From Bacteroidetes bacterium GWA2_32_17 (GTDB lineage Bacteria > Bacteroidota > Bacteroidia > Bacteroidales > GWA2-32-17), in contig MENF01000150.1 in NCBI GenBank assembly GCA_001769035.1, positions 74,848-116,649 on the forward strand: a DNA stretch of 41,802 nt, written 5' to 3'. Each line of letters opens with the position of its first letter. The stretch's first letter is position 1. The notes below the pieces were generated by a model, which ran no database searches, was not told where the DNA came from, and was given only the letters and a program-made list of their open reading frames with translations. A program made the position numbers and the translations under genes. This document shows positions 17,899-26,119 of this stretch, one piece after another.

Positions 17899-19119
17899 TT
17901 ATAACTCAAGAATTTCTAAAGAATCTTTTATTCTTCTAACTGCTTCAATTAAATTGTTTTCTGGTGTGGCATACGAGAATCTTAAATAATCGGGTGAGCC
18001 AAAAGATGAGCCACCAACAACTGCAACATGAGCATTATTTAATAAAAATAAACAAAGGTCAACGTCATTTTTAATAATGTTATTCTCAAATGTTTTTCCA
18101 AAATAATTTTTTACATCTGCAAAGAAATAAAATGCACCTTTAGGGATATTGGTTTTAAAATCAGGTATTTCTTTAAATAATTCAACCATCAAATTACGAC
18201 GTTTTTTTAAAATATCCCGCATTTTATAAGTTTCTGTTTTATCGCCTGATATGGCTTTAAATGCAGCTTTTTGTGAAACAGCTGATGCTCCTGATGTAAA
18301 CTGGCTTTGAAGTTTTGTGCATGCCTTTGCAAGCCATTCTGGTGCAGCTATATAGCCAATTCGCCAACCTGTCATTGCATAACCTTTTGACACACCATTA
18401 ACAACGATTAACTGATTTTTTATTTCGTTAAACTGCCCTATACTTTCATGTTTACCTTCGTATAATATTTGCTCATATATTTCATCGGACATAATCATTA
18501 CATGTTTATGTTTGGCAAAAACTTCTGCAAATTGGTTAAGCTCATTTTTATTATAAACTGTTCCTGTAGGATTTGATGGTGAGCTAAAAAGAAATAATTT
18601 TGTTTTATTAGTAATTGCCTTTTCAATTTGTTGAGGTGTAACCTTAAAATCATTTTCAATTGTTGAATTAATTAATACAGGTTTGCCTCCTGCAAGTTTT
18701 ACCATTTCGATATAGCTTAACCAATAAGGAACCGGCAAAATAACTTCGTCGTTTGGATTAATTAAACTTAAAATAACATTCATTATAGAATGTTTTGCAC
18801 CATTAGAAACAACAATTTGATTAGGAGTAAAGATTAAATTATTATCGTATTTAAACTTTTGAACAATAGCTTCACGTAACTCATCGTATCCTGCTACTGG
18901 TGGGTAATGCGAGAAATTATCGTCAATTGCTTTTTTACCAGCTTCTTTAATATGTTCAGGGGTGTTAAAATCAAGTTCACCCAAACTCAAATTTATTATA
19001 TCAATACCTTTTGCTTTTAACTCACGAGATTTTACAGTCATTGCAATTGTTTGCGATTCTGTAATTCTGTTAATACGAACAGAAATTAATTCCGAATAAT
19101 TTATATCATTGTTCATCAT
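17899..19119 (-). CDS. Class I aminotransferase (aspartate aminotransferase, Ib type)
   Basis: The 406-residue PLP enzyme belongs to the class I/II fold and most resembles aspartate aminotransferase of subgroup Ib, which moves the amino group between aspartate and 2-oxoglutarate. Visible elements are the glycine-rich VSNGAKHSIMN phosphate loop, YWLSY, SPSNPTGTVY, SDEIYEQI (Asp that binds the pyridine nitrogen), the Schiff-base lysine K245 in NGVSKGYAMTGWRIGY, and the substrate-carboxylate arginine in DYLRFSYA. Two ATGs begin the frame (19119 and 19116). Substrate choice among aspartate, prephenate or other amino acids cannot be settled from sequence. A repeat-rich leader of about 270 nt precedes it. 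Confidence 0.88.
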   Translation of the reverse strand: MMNNDINYSELISVRINRITESQTIAMTVKSRELKAKGIDIINLSLGELDFNTPEHIKEAGKKAIDDNFSHYPPVAGYDELREAIVQKFKYDNNLIFTPNQIVVSNGAKHSIMNVILSLINPNDEVILPVPYWLSYIEMVKLAGGKPVLINSTIENDFKVTPQQIEKAITNKTKLFLFSSPSNPTGTVYNKNELNQFAEVFAKHKHVMIMSDEIYEQILYEGKHESIGQFNEIKNQLIVVNGVSKGYAMTGWRIGYIAAPEWLAKACTKLQSQFTSGASAVSQKAAFKAISGDKTETYKMRDILKKRRNLMVELFKEIPDFKTNIPKGAFYFFADVKNYFGKTFENNIIKNDVDLCLFLLNNAHVAVVGGSSFGSPDYLRFSYATPENNLIEAVRRIKDSLEILEL

Positions 19120-19129
19120 TTATAGTTTA

Positions 19130-19392
19130 AAAAGTTTCGAGTTTATAGTTTCGAGTTTCGAGTTAATGGTTTTAAGTTTGAGGTTTTTTAAAAACTCCAA
19201 ACCTGAAACTTGAAACTTTATTTAAAAATGTTTATTGTTTGCGTTATTTATATTAGAAAAATTTATCAAAGATATTTTAATTTTTTATCGAATAAAAATT
19301 ATTAATATTGTAAAATTTTAAATTGCAAAGCTATTTGTTTATAGTTTAAAAAAGTTTTAGGTTTGAGGTTTAAAGTTTGAGGTTTAAAGTTT
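19130..19392. repeat. gtttcgagttt / gtttgaggttt phrase repeats in the leader gap
   Basis: The gap between two divergent genes holds blocks of short words: gtttcgagtttatagtttcg (from 19134), gtttgaggttt, aaactccaaacctgaaactt, and, directly in front of the plus-strand gene, ggtttgaggtttaaagtttg repeated (19350-19390). Related words occur at 4945-5035 and 8660-8695. The AT-rich middle (19225-19330) holds a possible -7 box. Confidence 0.7.
19267..19274 (-). promoter_or_regulatory. Possible -7 box for the aminotransferase gene
   Basis: The minus strand reads TATCTTTG, matching TAnnTTTG. No good TTTG lies 17-21 nt upstream, and the box is about 148 nt ahead of the start codon, so this is tentative. 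The same octamer occurs upstream of the Rel gene and the first M16 gene. Confidence 0.35.
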
Positions 19393-19917
19393 ATGGAAAT
19401 GTTATATCAAATTATATTAGTAATAGTTACAGGTGTAATTGTTTTTGCAACAGCATTTTATGTTTTAAAAACTTTTATCGAAAATGAAAACAAAAAACGT
19501 TTATTAGAGTTTAAATCTCAAAACATGAAACTTGTAACTCCAATAAAATTACAAGCTTATGAACGAATTATTTTGTTTCTTGAGAGAATTTCACCTAATT
19601 CGTTAATAGTTCGACTTCAGGTTTCGGGAATGAAAAGCCATCAACTTCATGTTGAAATGCTTAGTTTAATTCGTGCTGAATTTGAACACAATTTATCCCA
19701 ACAAATTTATATGTCGGATAGTGCGTGGGAAGTGGCTATAAGTGCAAAAGAAAATGTAATAAGGTTAATAAATATGACATCTGAAAGTGTTGATAATAAT
19801 GCTGATGCTATTGAATTGAGCAAAGCAATTATGGAACAATGGATAAAATTAAATCCAACACCTATTAAAACGGCTATTATTTTTATAAAAAATGAAGTTA
19901 ATACTTTTTTAAGTTAG
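19393..19917 (+). CDS. Small membrane-anchored protein, unknown function
   Basis: The 174-residue product has one N-terminal membrane helix (about residues 4-26, YQIILVIVTGVIVFATAFYVLKTF) followed by a charged, mostly helical soluble part. That part includes TPIKLQAYERIILFLERISPNSLIVRL and ends in a long helix with QWIKLNPTPIKTAIIFIKNEV. Proteins of this layout are, as I recall, conserved across Bacteroidota, but I know no assigned role. The gene is divergent from the aminotransferase and convergent with htpG, separated from htpG by three purine-loop hairpins. The start could also be the ATG at 19399. Confidence 0.75.
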   Translation: MEMLYQIILVIVTGVIVFATAFYVLKTFIENENKKRLLEFKSQNMKLVTPIKLQAYERIILFLERISPNSLIVRLQVSGMKSHQLHVEMLSLIRAEFEHNLSQQIYMSDSAWEVAISAKENVIRLINMTSESVDNNADAIELSKAIMEQWIKLNPTPIKTAIIFIKNEVNTFLS

Positions 19918-19930
19918 AAATAAAAATATT

Positions 19931-20034
19931 GATTCGTGGGGACACGAACCAGGACAACAATATTGTTTTGTGAGACACAAACCAAGGCAGAAACGTCAAG
20001 GGAAATAAAAAAGGTTCGTGGGGACACGAACCTT
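19931..20034. repeat. Cluster of three GTTYGTG-RRGA-CACRAAC hairpins
   Basis: Three related stem-loops lie between convergent genes: 19931-19950 (gattcgtg-ggga-cacgaacc, one mismatch), 19965-19983 (gttttgtg-aga-cacaaacc, loose), and 20011-20034 (a perfect 10-bp stem with loop ggga). A 12-nt palindrome aacaatattgtt (19956-19967) sits between the first two. The second is followed by aaggcag, a word that also follows the copy at 39791. The last copy may work as a bidirectional terminator for htpG and the small membrane-protein gene. Confidence 0.8.
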
Positions 20035-20060
20035 ATCAATTTTTGAACCTTAGTAAAAAA

Positions 20061-22109
20061 TTATTTTATTAGCTCAACACTACGTTTTACAAATTTATTA
20101 AGAGCTTCACCCTTTAATAAATTGTGCGACAAAAGAGCTAAATCAATTAACTGATTTACAATTTTATTATTTTTGCCAAATTCTTCTAAAACAGTTTTTT
20201 TCTCGCTTTCTATTTCATTTACTTTCTTAGTAAGTTCTTCTTTTTTAGCTTTATCGGCTGATAATATTTCTTCTTCTTTTTTTCCTTTTAATTTATCATC
20301 AAGTTTGGACTTATTTTGTTTTATTGGATCTAATTTCTCCGAAATTTCTTGTAATTGCTGGCTTAATTCTTTGTTTTTTTGTTTTGTTAATTTTTTTACC
20401 AAAGAATGATTTGCATTAACAATTAAATTGTAACTATCGGGTAAATCGCCATACATACCGTTTCCACCGCCCATTGCAGACATGTCTTTCATTCTCCGCA
20501 TATATTCGTTACGTGTTATAATAATAGGTGTGTCGTTATCGGATAGTGCTTCGAAAGAAATAAAAAACCTGTCTTTTTGAGGTAAAGCACCAAAGAAAAT
20601 ATTGCGAACTTCCATTTGCTCATCTTCGGTTAGCTCAACTTTTTTAACTTCTTCTTTCTCAATTAACTTGTCAATTATATCGGCATCAACACGTTTAAAA
20701 ATTGTATTTTTTAGCTTACTTTCTAAGCTATTAATAAAATGAGCATCAAGTTGTCCATTCATAAATAAAACATCGTAGCCCTTATTTTTTGCAGCATCAA
20801 TGTATGTATATTGTTCTTCTTTATTAGTTGAGTATAAATAAACCTTATTTTTATTTTTGTCGGTTTGATTTTCTTTAACAAGCTTTTCGTATTCCTCTAA
20901 TGTATAGCATTTTTCATCAACATTTTTTAACAGAACGAACTTTTCGGCTCTTTCATAGAATTTTTCATCTGTAATCATTCCGTATTGAATAAAAACTTTT
21001 AAGTCGTCCCACTTCTTTTCAAAATCGTTACGTTGATTTTTAAAAATATCCTGAAGTTTATCGGCAACTTTTTTTGTTATGTGCGACGATATTTTTTTAA
21101 CATTCGGGTCGCCCTGCAAATAACTTCTCGATACATTTAAGGGAATATCAGGAGAATCAATAACACCATGTAATAATGTTAAAAATTCCGGCACAATTCC
21201 TTCAACCTGGTCGGTTACAAAAACCTGATTGCAATATAATTGTATTTTGTTTTTCTGAATTTCTAAATTACTTTTAATTTTAGGGAAGTATAAAATTCCG
21301 GTAAGGTTGAACGGGTAATCAATATTCATGTGAATATTAAAAAGTGGTTCTTCGAATGTAGCAGGATAAAGTTCGTGATAAAAGGAATTGTAATCTTCGT
21401 CTTTTAATTCGGCAGGTTTTCGAATCCATAATGGTTTTGTGTTATTAATAACATGAACTTTACCAGTTTCGATATATTTACCATCTTTCCATTCTTTTTC
21501 TTTTCCAAAAGCAATTTCTACAGGCAAGAACTTACAATATTTATTTAACAGTTCGTTTATTTTCGACTCTTCTGAAAATTCTTTATTGTCGTCATCGAGA
21601 TATATTATAACATCAGTTCCAACATCAGACTTATCAATATCTTCTAATGTAAACTCGGGTGAACCATCGCAAGCCCATTTAACAGCTTTTGAATCTTCTT
21701 TATACGATAGCGTTATTAGCTCTACTTTTTTTGCTACCATAAACAGCGAATAAAAACCTAAGCCAAAATGACCAATAATTGATGCTGAGTCTTTAAATTT
21801 TTCTAAAAATTCGCCAGCTCCCGAAAAGGCAATTTGATTAATGTATTTATCAACTTCTTCGGCTGTCATTCCAACACCATGGTCGGATATTGTAAGAGTA
21901 TTTTTTTTACTATCAGCCGAAATGTTAATTTGAAGATTTTCTACATTGCCTTTATATTCGCCATGACTAGCAAGGGTTTTAAGTTTATTTACAGCATCTA
22001 TAGCATTAGAAACAGCTTCGCGTAAAAATATTTCATGTTCGGAATAAAGGAATTTTTTAATAATAGGAAAAATATTCTCGGTGGATACACCAATTGTACC
22101 TTTTTGCAT
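20061..22109 (-). CDS. htpG: Molecular chaperone HtpG (Hsp90)
   Basis: The 682-residue cytosolic ATP-dependent chaperone is somewhat longer than E. coli HtpG (624). The N-terminal GHKL ATPase is complete: FLREAVSNAIDAVNKL (catalytic Glu and Mg-binding Asn), SDHGVGM, and the lid GHFGLGFYSLFMVAKKV. The middle domain shows DIPLNVSRSYLQGDPNVKKI (with the conserved Arg contacting ATP), followed by the C-terminal dimerisation part. An extra charged coiled-coil-like stretch (about 590-650, rich in Lys and Glu: LQEISEKLDPIKQNKSKLDDKLKGKKEEE) accounts for the length. It is a single gene, with an inverted repeat in its leader. Confidence 0.97.
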   Translation of the reverse strand: MQKGTIGVSTENIFPIIKKFLYSEHEIFLREAVSNAIDAVNKLKTLASHGEYKGNVENLQINISADSKKNTLTISDHGVGMTAEEVDKYINQIAFSGAGEFLEKFKDSASIIGHFGLGFYSLFMVAKKVELITLSYKEDSKAVKWACDGSPEFTLEDIDKSDVGTDVIIYLDDDNKEFSEESKINELLNKYCKFLPVEIAFGKEKEWKDGKYIETGKVHVINNTKPLWIRKPAELKDEDYNSFYHELYPATFEEPLFNIHMNIDYPFNLTGILYFPKIKSNLEIQKNKIQLYCNQVFVTDQVEGIVPEFLTLLHGVIDSPDIPLNVSRSYLQGDPNVKKISSHITKKVADKLQDIFKNQRNDFEKKWDDLKVFIQYGMITDEKFYERAEKFVLLKNVDEKCYTLEEYEKLVKENQTDKNKNKVYLYSTNKEEQYTYIDAAKNKGYDVLFMNGQLDAHFINSLESKLKNTIFKRVDADIIDKLIEKEEVKKVELTEDEQMEVRNIFFGALPQKDRFFISFEALSDNDTPIIITRNEYMRRMKDMSAMGGGNGMYGDLPDSYNLIVNANHSLVKKLTKQKNKELSQQLQEISEKLDPIKQNKSKLDDKLKGKKEEEILSADKAKKEELTKKVNEIESEKKTVLEEFGKNNKIVNQLIDLALLSHNLLKGEALNKFVKRSVELIK

Positions 22110-22136
22110 AATTTTAATTTTTTAAAGTTAAACGTT

Positions 22137-22157
22137 GCACATTTTCAAACAATGTGC
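22137..22157. promoter_or_regulatory. Inverted repeat in the htpG leader
   Basis: A perfect 7-7-7 inverted repeat (gcacatt-N7-aatgtgc) lies 28-48 nt upstream of the htpG start. It could be a repressor site or an RNA hairpin. It is not the CIRCE sequence (TTAGCACTC-N9-GAGTGCTAA), so HrcA control is not suggested. Confidence 0.35.
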
Positions 22158-22200
22158 CATTGAAAAAAATATGACAATAAGGCAGAGCATAATAAATTTA

Positions 22201-22224
22201 ATGGTTCGTGAAGACACGAACCAT
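22201..22224. repeat. Single GTTCGTG-aaga-CACGAAC hairpin
   Basis: A perfect 10-bp stem (atggttcgtg / cacgaaccat) has the purine loop aaga. It is followed by ggcg, resembling the aaggcag that follows other copies. It lies between htpG and the receiver-protein gene and may end transcription of the latter. Confidence 0.8.
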
Positions 22225-22251
22225 GGCGTAAGGTTTATGGGTTGGGAAGAA

Positions 22252-22776
22252 TTAGTCAGTAAAAAAATATAAAATGCTAAATAAAATAACACAAGCAACA
22301 AGGGTAAAAAATATTATTTGTGTAATGTAGCTCTGGTTTTTGGTTATTTTTAATCGTTTTTCGCTAATAATAAATTTCACATTGTTATGAATTCTTAAAA
22401 ATGAATTTTCGTTTTTTCTAACAAAAGATACAGCACCACATTTAATAGCATTAGCTGCAACATCAACATCGTCAATACCTGAAAGCATAATAACTTCTAC
22501 ATCGGGGTTTATTTCACGAACTGTTTTTAAAATATCAATGCCATTTTTGGCTTGTGGGTTTTCAGAAGATTTTAACAAATAATCTAAAATAACAACATGA
22601 ATTTGTTTTTTATTAAATTTTCGTTTTACAAAATGCTCTAAAAACGATTCACCATTATTAAAGGAGTATATTTTATAACCGCCTGCTTGCTCAAACTTCG
22701 TTCTAAGTATTTTGTTAAGCAACTCATCATCATCTACAAGATAAATGTTAATATCTGATTCTTTGATTGTTACCAT
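22252..22776 (-). CDS. Lone response-regulator receiver with a C-terminal membrane anchor
   Basis: The 174-residue protein has a CheY-like receiver domain (about 8-135) with acidic pocket D15-D17 (YLVDDDELL), phosphoacceptor D65 (VVILDYLL), S99 in IMLSG and K121 (SFVRKNE). A short linker leads to a single hydrophobic helix, IIFFTLVACVILFSILYFF (about 153-172), at the very C-terminus. There is no output domain. The frame extends upstream to a TTG at 22809 inside a repeat, but the ATG at 22776 fits the receiver fold. Tail-anchored lone receivers are unusual; it may be a phosphate sink or a membrane-docked signalling subunit. No kinase is adjacent. Confidence 0.85.
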   Translation of the reverse strand: MVTIKESDINIYLVDDDELLNKILRTKFEQAGGYKIYSFNNGESFLEHFVKRKFNKKQIHVVILDYLLKSSENPQAKNGIDILKTVREINPDVEVIMLSGIDDVDVAANAIKCGAVSFVRKNENSFLRIHNNVKFIISEKRLKITKNQSYITQIIFFTLVACVILFSILYFFTD

Positions 22777-22799
22777 TGTGTTAATAAAAGAATTATGTT

Positions 22800-23376
22800 T
22801 ATTGTTCAAAAAAGTTCAAAAAGTTTATTGTTCTTTACGAAATACGAATTTTACGAATTTACGAATAAAATATTGTTTACTGTTCAAAAAAGTTTTCAGT
22901 TTCGAGTTTTTAGTTCATCGTTCATTATACTTAATACTTTGTACTTAATACCTTTGTTCGTTGTTCAAAAAAGTTCAAAAAGTTTATTGTTCTATGTTCA
23001 AAAATGTTCATTGTTCTACGTTCATTGTTTTTAGTTCGATGTTCGTTAATCAATATTCGATATTCTTTTTTATTCATTGTTCACTGTTCATTGTCATACA
23101 CTTGTCATACATAGTCATACTTTGTCAAACATTGTAACACAGTAGGAAAACAATTGTGTGACTATTGAATTAACTATTGTATGACCATTGTTTTTATTGT
23201 TCACTGTTCAAAAAAGTTCAAAAATGTTCATTGTTCTACGTTTATTGTTTACTGCCTACTGATTACTGCCTACTGCTTACTGTTTACCGTGTTTTTTTAC
23301 TTTGTACTTTATACTTTTTACTTTGTACTTTGTACTTTAGTACTTTGTACTTTGTACTTTATACTTTGTATTTTAT
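22800..23376. repeat. Long array of degenerate phrase repeats
   Basis: This gap of about 600 nt has no supportable gene and is almost wholly short repeated words. Examples are gttcaaaaaagttcaaaaag and attgttctatgttcaaaaatg (22800-23035, 23200-23240), a tgtcatacacttgtcatac stretch (23090-23160), actgcctactgattactgcc (23245-23290) and ttgtactttatacttt (23300-23370). Open frames across it merely translate the repeats (VQKSSKSLLF, YCLLITAYCLL). No hairpin terminator is clear. It lies in the leader of the receiver gene and after the Rel gene. Confidence 0.85.
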
Positions 23377-25635
23377 TTATTCAATATCTTCGGTTTGCTC
23401 TACTCTTTTAACAGAATTTATTCCTTTTATCTTTTTCAAATCTCGCATAAGTGCATCTAAATCAAATGTATCGTGAATGTATAAATCAATAAATCCTTCA
23501 AATACCCCATCATTTGCATTAAAATATACAGTTCGCATATTTACATCAAGTTCTTTTGAAATTAAATTAGTTAAATTATTTACAATACCTATATTATCTA
23601 TTCCATTAATTTCAATTCGAACTAAAAACGATAAAACTTTGTGTGTAGTCCATTTTACAGCAACAATTTTATCTCCAAAATTTGACATAATTTTTTGAGC
23701 ATTTGGGCACAATTTTTTGTGTATAATGACGCCATCATTTTCAGACAAATATCCGACAACGTCATCTCCGGGAATAGGGGCACAACATTTTGCAATTGTA
23801 TAATTATTTTGTTCAGCTTCATCGTTAATTACAAAAGGTTGTTTACGATTAATTTTTGCTTCTGTATGTTGTTGTGGAGTTTCGGATGAACGTTTTAAAA
23901 GAGGTAATTTTGATGTAGTTTTAGTAATTTGTAATCGCCAATATCTAATAAATTTATTTTTCGATTTTCTGTTTATTACTTTTCGAACATCATTTAAATC
24001 AATTTCTTGTGAACCAATTTTACAATAAATATCTTCTTTAGAAAAAACTTCGTATCCGAGCATTAACTTTTTAAACAAAACGCTGGTAATTGGAATTTCG
24101 AGTTCGGTAAATTTAGCTTCGAGCATTGTTTTACCTTTTTCGATATTATCTCTTCGTTCGCTTTTAAACTTTTCTTTAATACGTGATTTAGCTTTTGCAG
24201 TGGTAACAAAATTTAACCAATCTTTTTGTGGCTGACTTGTTTCGCTGGTTAATATTTCAACCTGGTCGCCACTTCTTAAAGTATGACTTAATGGCACAAG
24301 TTTGTGATTAACTTTTGCACCAATTGCCCTATCACCAATCTGGCTATGAATTTCATAAGCAAAGTCGAGAGCAGTACTATCTTTTGGCAATCGTTTTAAA
24401 GTACCTTTAGGAGTGAAAACAAAAATCTCTGACGAAAAAAGATTCATTTTAAACTCATCAATAAATTCTATTGCATTAGCATCGGGGTTTTCGAGAAGTT
24501 CTCTAATCTTTTTTATCCATTTATCAAGTTCGCTTTCGTCGTTACCTTCGCCTTTATATTTCCAATGTGCTGCATAGCCACGTTCAGCAATTTCGTCCAT
24601 TCTTTTTGAACGGATTTGTACTTCAACCCATTTACCATCGGGACCCATTACAGTTGTGTGTAAAGCTTCGTAGCCGTTTGCTTTTGGTGTACTAACCCAG
24701 TCGCGTAAGCGGTCAGGTTTTGGTTGATAAATATCTGTAACCTGCGAATAAATATTCCAGCATTGCGTTTTTTCGGATTGTTGCGAGTCGGGTTCAAAAA
24801 TAATTCTGATAGCAAAAATGTCATAAATTTCTTCGAATGGAACGCTTTTAACATGCATTTTGTTCCAGATTGAAAATATAGATTTTGGGCGACCTGTGAT
24901 GTTGTATTTAGCATCAATTTCGTTAAGTCTTTCAAGAATTGGTTCGCTAAATCTATTAATATAAATCTGGCGTTCTTTTTCGCTTTCGGTAAGTTTTTTC
25001 TTAATTTCGTCGAATACAGCTGGATGTTGATGTTTTAAACTTAAATCTTCGAGTTCGGTTTTAATAGAGTATAAACCTAAACGATGTGCAAGAGGTGCAT
25101 ATAAATATAATGTTTCGGCAGCAATTTTCATTTGCTTATATTCGGGCATTGAGTCGAGTGTTCGCATATTGTGTAACCTGTCGGCAAGCTTTATTAAAAT
25201 TACTCTAACATCATCGGAAAGTGTTAGCAGCATTTTTCTAAAATTTTCGGCTTGAAGTGAAGTGCTTCCCTGTTCAAAAACATTTGAAATTTTTGTTAAT
25301 CCATCAATTATTTGTGCAACTTTTTCGCCAAAAAGCAATTTAATGTCTTCAAGTGTATAATCAGTATCTTCTACAACATCGTGCAGTAATGCACAGATTA
25401 CTGATGTAGTTCCTAAACCAATTTCTTTAGCCGAAATTATTGCAACGCTAATAGGATGGTAAAAATATGGTTCACCTGAACGGCGTCGTGTTCCCTGATG
25501 AGCTTCGTTTGCCAAATCGAAAGCTTTGCGAACAAGTGCTTTATCTTCTTTAGATTTACAACGCGGACAACTTTTTAAAATAACGTTAAACTGCAATTCT
25601 AATGCTGCCTTTTCTTCATCGGTAAGTAACTTCAT
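23377..25635 (-). CDS. rel: Bifunctional (p)ppGpp synthetase/hydrolase (Rel/SpoT)
   Basis: The 752-residue enzyme makes and degrades the alarmone (p)ppGpp. The HD hydrolase domain is intact (YFYHPISVA, ALLHDVVEDT, LIKLADRLHNMRT), and so is the synthetase (GRPKSIFSIWNKM, YDIFAIRIIF, DWVSTPKANGYEALHTTVMGPDGKWVEVQIRS, ERGYAAHWKYKG). Then follow the TGS domain (IFVFTPKGTLKRLPKDSTALDFAYEIHSQIG), the Zn-finger-type segment (CCAPIPGDDVVGYLSENDGVIIHKKLCPN) and a C-terminal ACT domain. Both activities should be present. The frame extends to a TTG at 25650, but the ATG at 25635 is preferred, giving a leader of about 22 nt after a TATCTTTG box. Confidence 0.96.
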   Translation of the reverse strand: MKLLTDEEKAALELQFNVILKSCPRCKSKEDKALVRKAFDLANEAHQGTRRRSGEPYFYHPISVAIISAKEIGLGTTSVICALLHDVVEDTDYTLEDIKLLFGEKVAQIIDGLTKISNVFEQGSTSLQAENFRKMLLTLSDDVRVILIKLADRLHNMRTLDSMPEYKQMKIAAETLYLYAPLAHRLGLYSIKTELEDLSLKHQHPAVFDEIKKKLTESEKERQIYINRFSEPILERLNEIDAKYNITGRPKSIFSIWNKMHVKSVPFEEIYDIFAIRIIFEPDSQQSEKTQCWNIYSQVTDIYQPKPDRLRDWVSTPKANGYEALHTTVMGPDGKWVEVQIRSKRMDEIAERGYAAHWKYKGEGNDESELDKWIKKIRELLENPDANAIEFIDEFKMNLFSSEIFVFTPKGTLKRLPKDSTALDFAYEIHSQIGDRAIGAKVNHKLVPLSHTLRSGDQVEILTSETSQPQKDWLNFVTTAKAKSRIKEKFKSERRDNIEKGKTMLEAKFTELEIPITSVLFKKLMLGYEVFSKEDIYCKIGSQEIDLNDVRKVINRKSKNKFIRYWRLQITKTTSKLPLLKRSSETPQQHTEAKINRKQPFVINDEAEQNNYTIAKCCAPIPGDDVVGYLSENDGVIIHKKLCPNAQKIMSNFGDKIVAVKWTTHKVLSFLVRIEINGIDNIGIVNNLTNLISKELDVNMRTVYFNANDGVFEGFIDLYIHDTFDLDALMRDLKKIKGINSVKRVEQTEDIE

Positions 25636-25664
25636 TTTTTGCACAAACAATTTTTTCTATTTTG

Positions 25665-25672
25665 CAAAGATA
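25665..25672 (-). promoter_or_regulatory. Likely -7 box of the Rel gene
   Basis: The minus strand reads TATCTTTG, placing transcription start near 25658, about 22 nt before the ATG. A matching -33 TTTG is not evident. Similar octamers lie close to the starts of the M16 pair and further from the aminotransferase gene. Confidence 0.45.
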
Positions 25673-25689
25673 AGGAAAGTTAAATTAAA

Positions 25690-26119
25690 AAAAGTTTACG
25701 TTTCGGGTTTATAGTTTCGGGTTAAAAAAGTTCAAAAAGTTTAAAAATGTTCATTGTTCTATGTTCAAAAAAGTTCAAAAAGTTTAAAAATGTTCTACGT
25801 TCATTGTTCTATGTTCAAAAAAACTCACTGTCATTCAATAGTCAAACATAGTCATTCAATTGTTTCTACTAATTTCAATTTATTTCTGTTTTTTATTTCA
25901 ATTTACTGTTCGTTGTTTCCTAAATACAACTGTCTGTTTCCTAAATACAACTGCCTGTTTCCTAAAAATTGTTCACTGTTCACTGTTTACTGTTCACTGT
26001 ATACTGCTTACTGCCAACTGCATTGTTCATTGTTCAAAAAAAGTATATAGTTTCGAGTTTTAAGTTTCGGGTTAAAAAAGTTCAAAAAGTTCAAAAATGT
26101 TCATTGTTTAATGTTAATA
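25690..26119. repeat. Phrase-repeat gap between the Rel gene and the T9SS gene
   Basis: The gap has no supportable gene. It holds gtttcgggtttatagtttcg words (25700), several gttcaaaaaagttcaaaaag and gttcattgttctatgttc units (25725-25830, 26025-26105), cactgtcattcaatagtc words (25828-25860), a 21-bp tandem repeat (25914-25971), and actgttcactg/tactgcttactg words (25972-26020). Plus-strand frames here (for example 25754-26050) translate only the repeats. Confidence 0.85.
25914..25971 (+). repeat. 21-bp tandem repeat, 2.8 copies
   Basis: The unit tgtttcctaaatacaactg plus two bases occurs at 25914-25934 and 25935-25955 with one difference. A partial third copy (tgtttcctaaa) runs from 25956. It is not in a supported gene. 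Confidence 0.85.

Noticed and set aside
22137-22157. CIRCE/HrcA operator upstream of htpG
   Set aside because: The half-sites and spacing (7-7-7) do not match TTAGCACTC-N9-GAGTGCTAA.
22777-22809. Longer start (TTG) for the receiver protein
   Set aside because: The extra codons come from the repeat and from a TTG; the ATG at 22776 matches the receiver fold.
23177-23476. Plus-strand frames near the 3' end of the Rel gene
   Set aside because: They are composed of Tyr/Leu/Cys runs from tactttgtac and actgcctactg repeats and run into the Rel coding region on the other strand.
25754-26050. Plus-strand open frames (about 98 codons and overlapping ones) in the gap after the Rel gene
   Set aside because: They translate the phrase repeats (MFYVQKSSKS, CLFPKYNCLFPK), lack any domain, and overlap one another in several frames.
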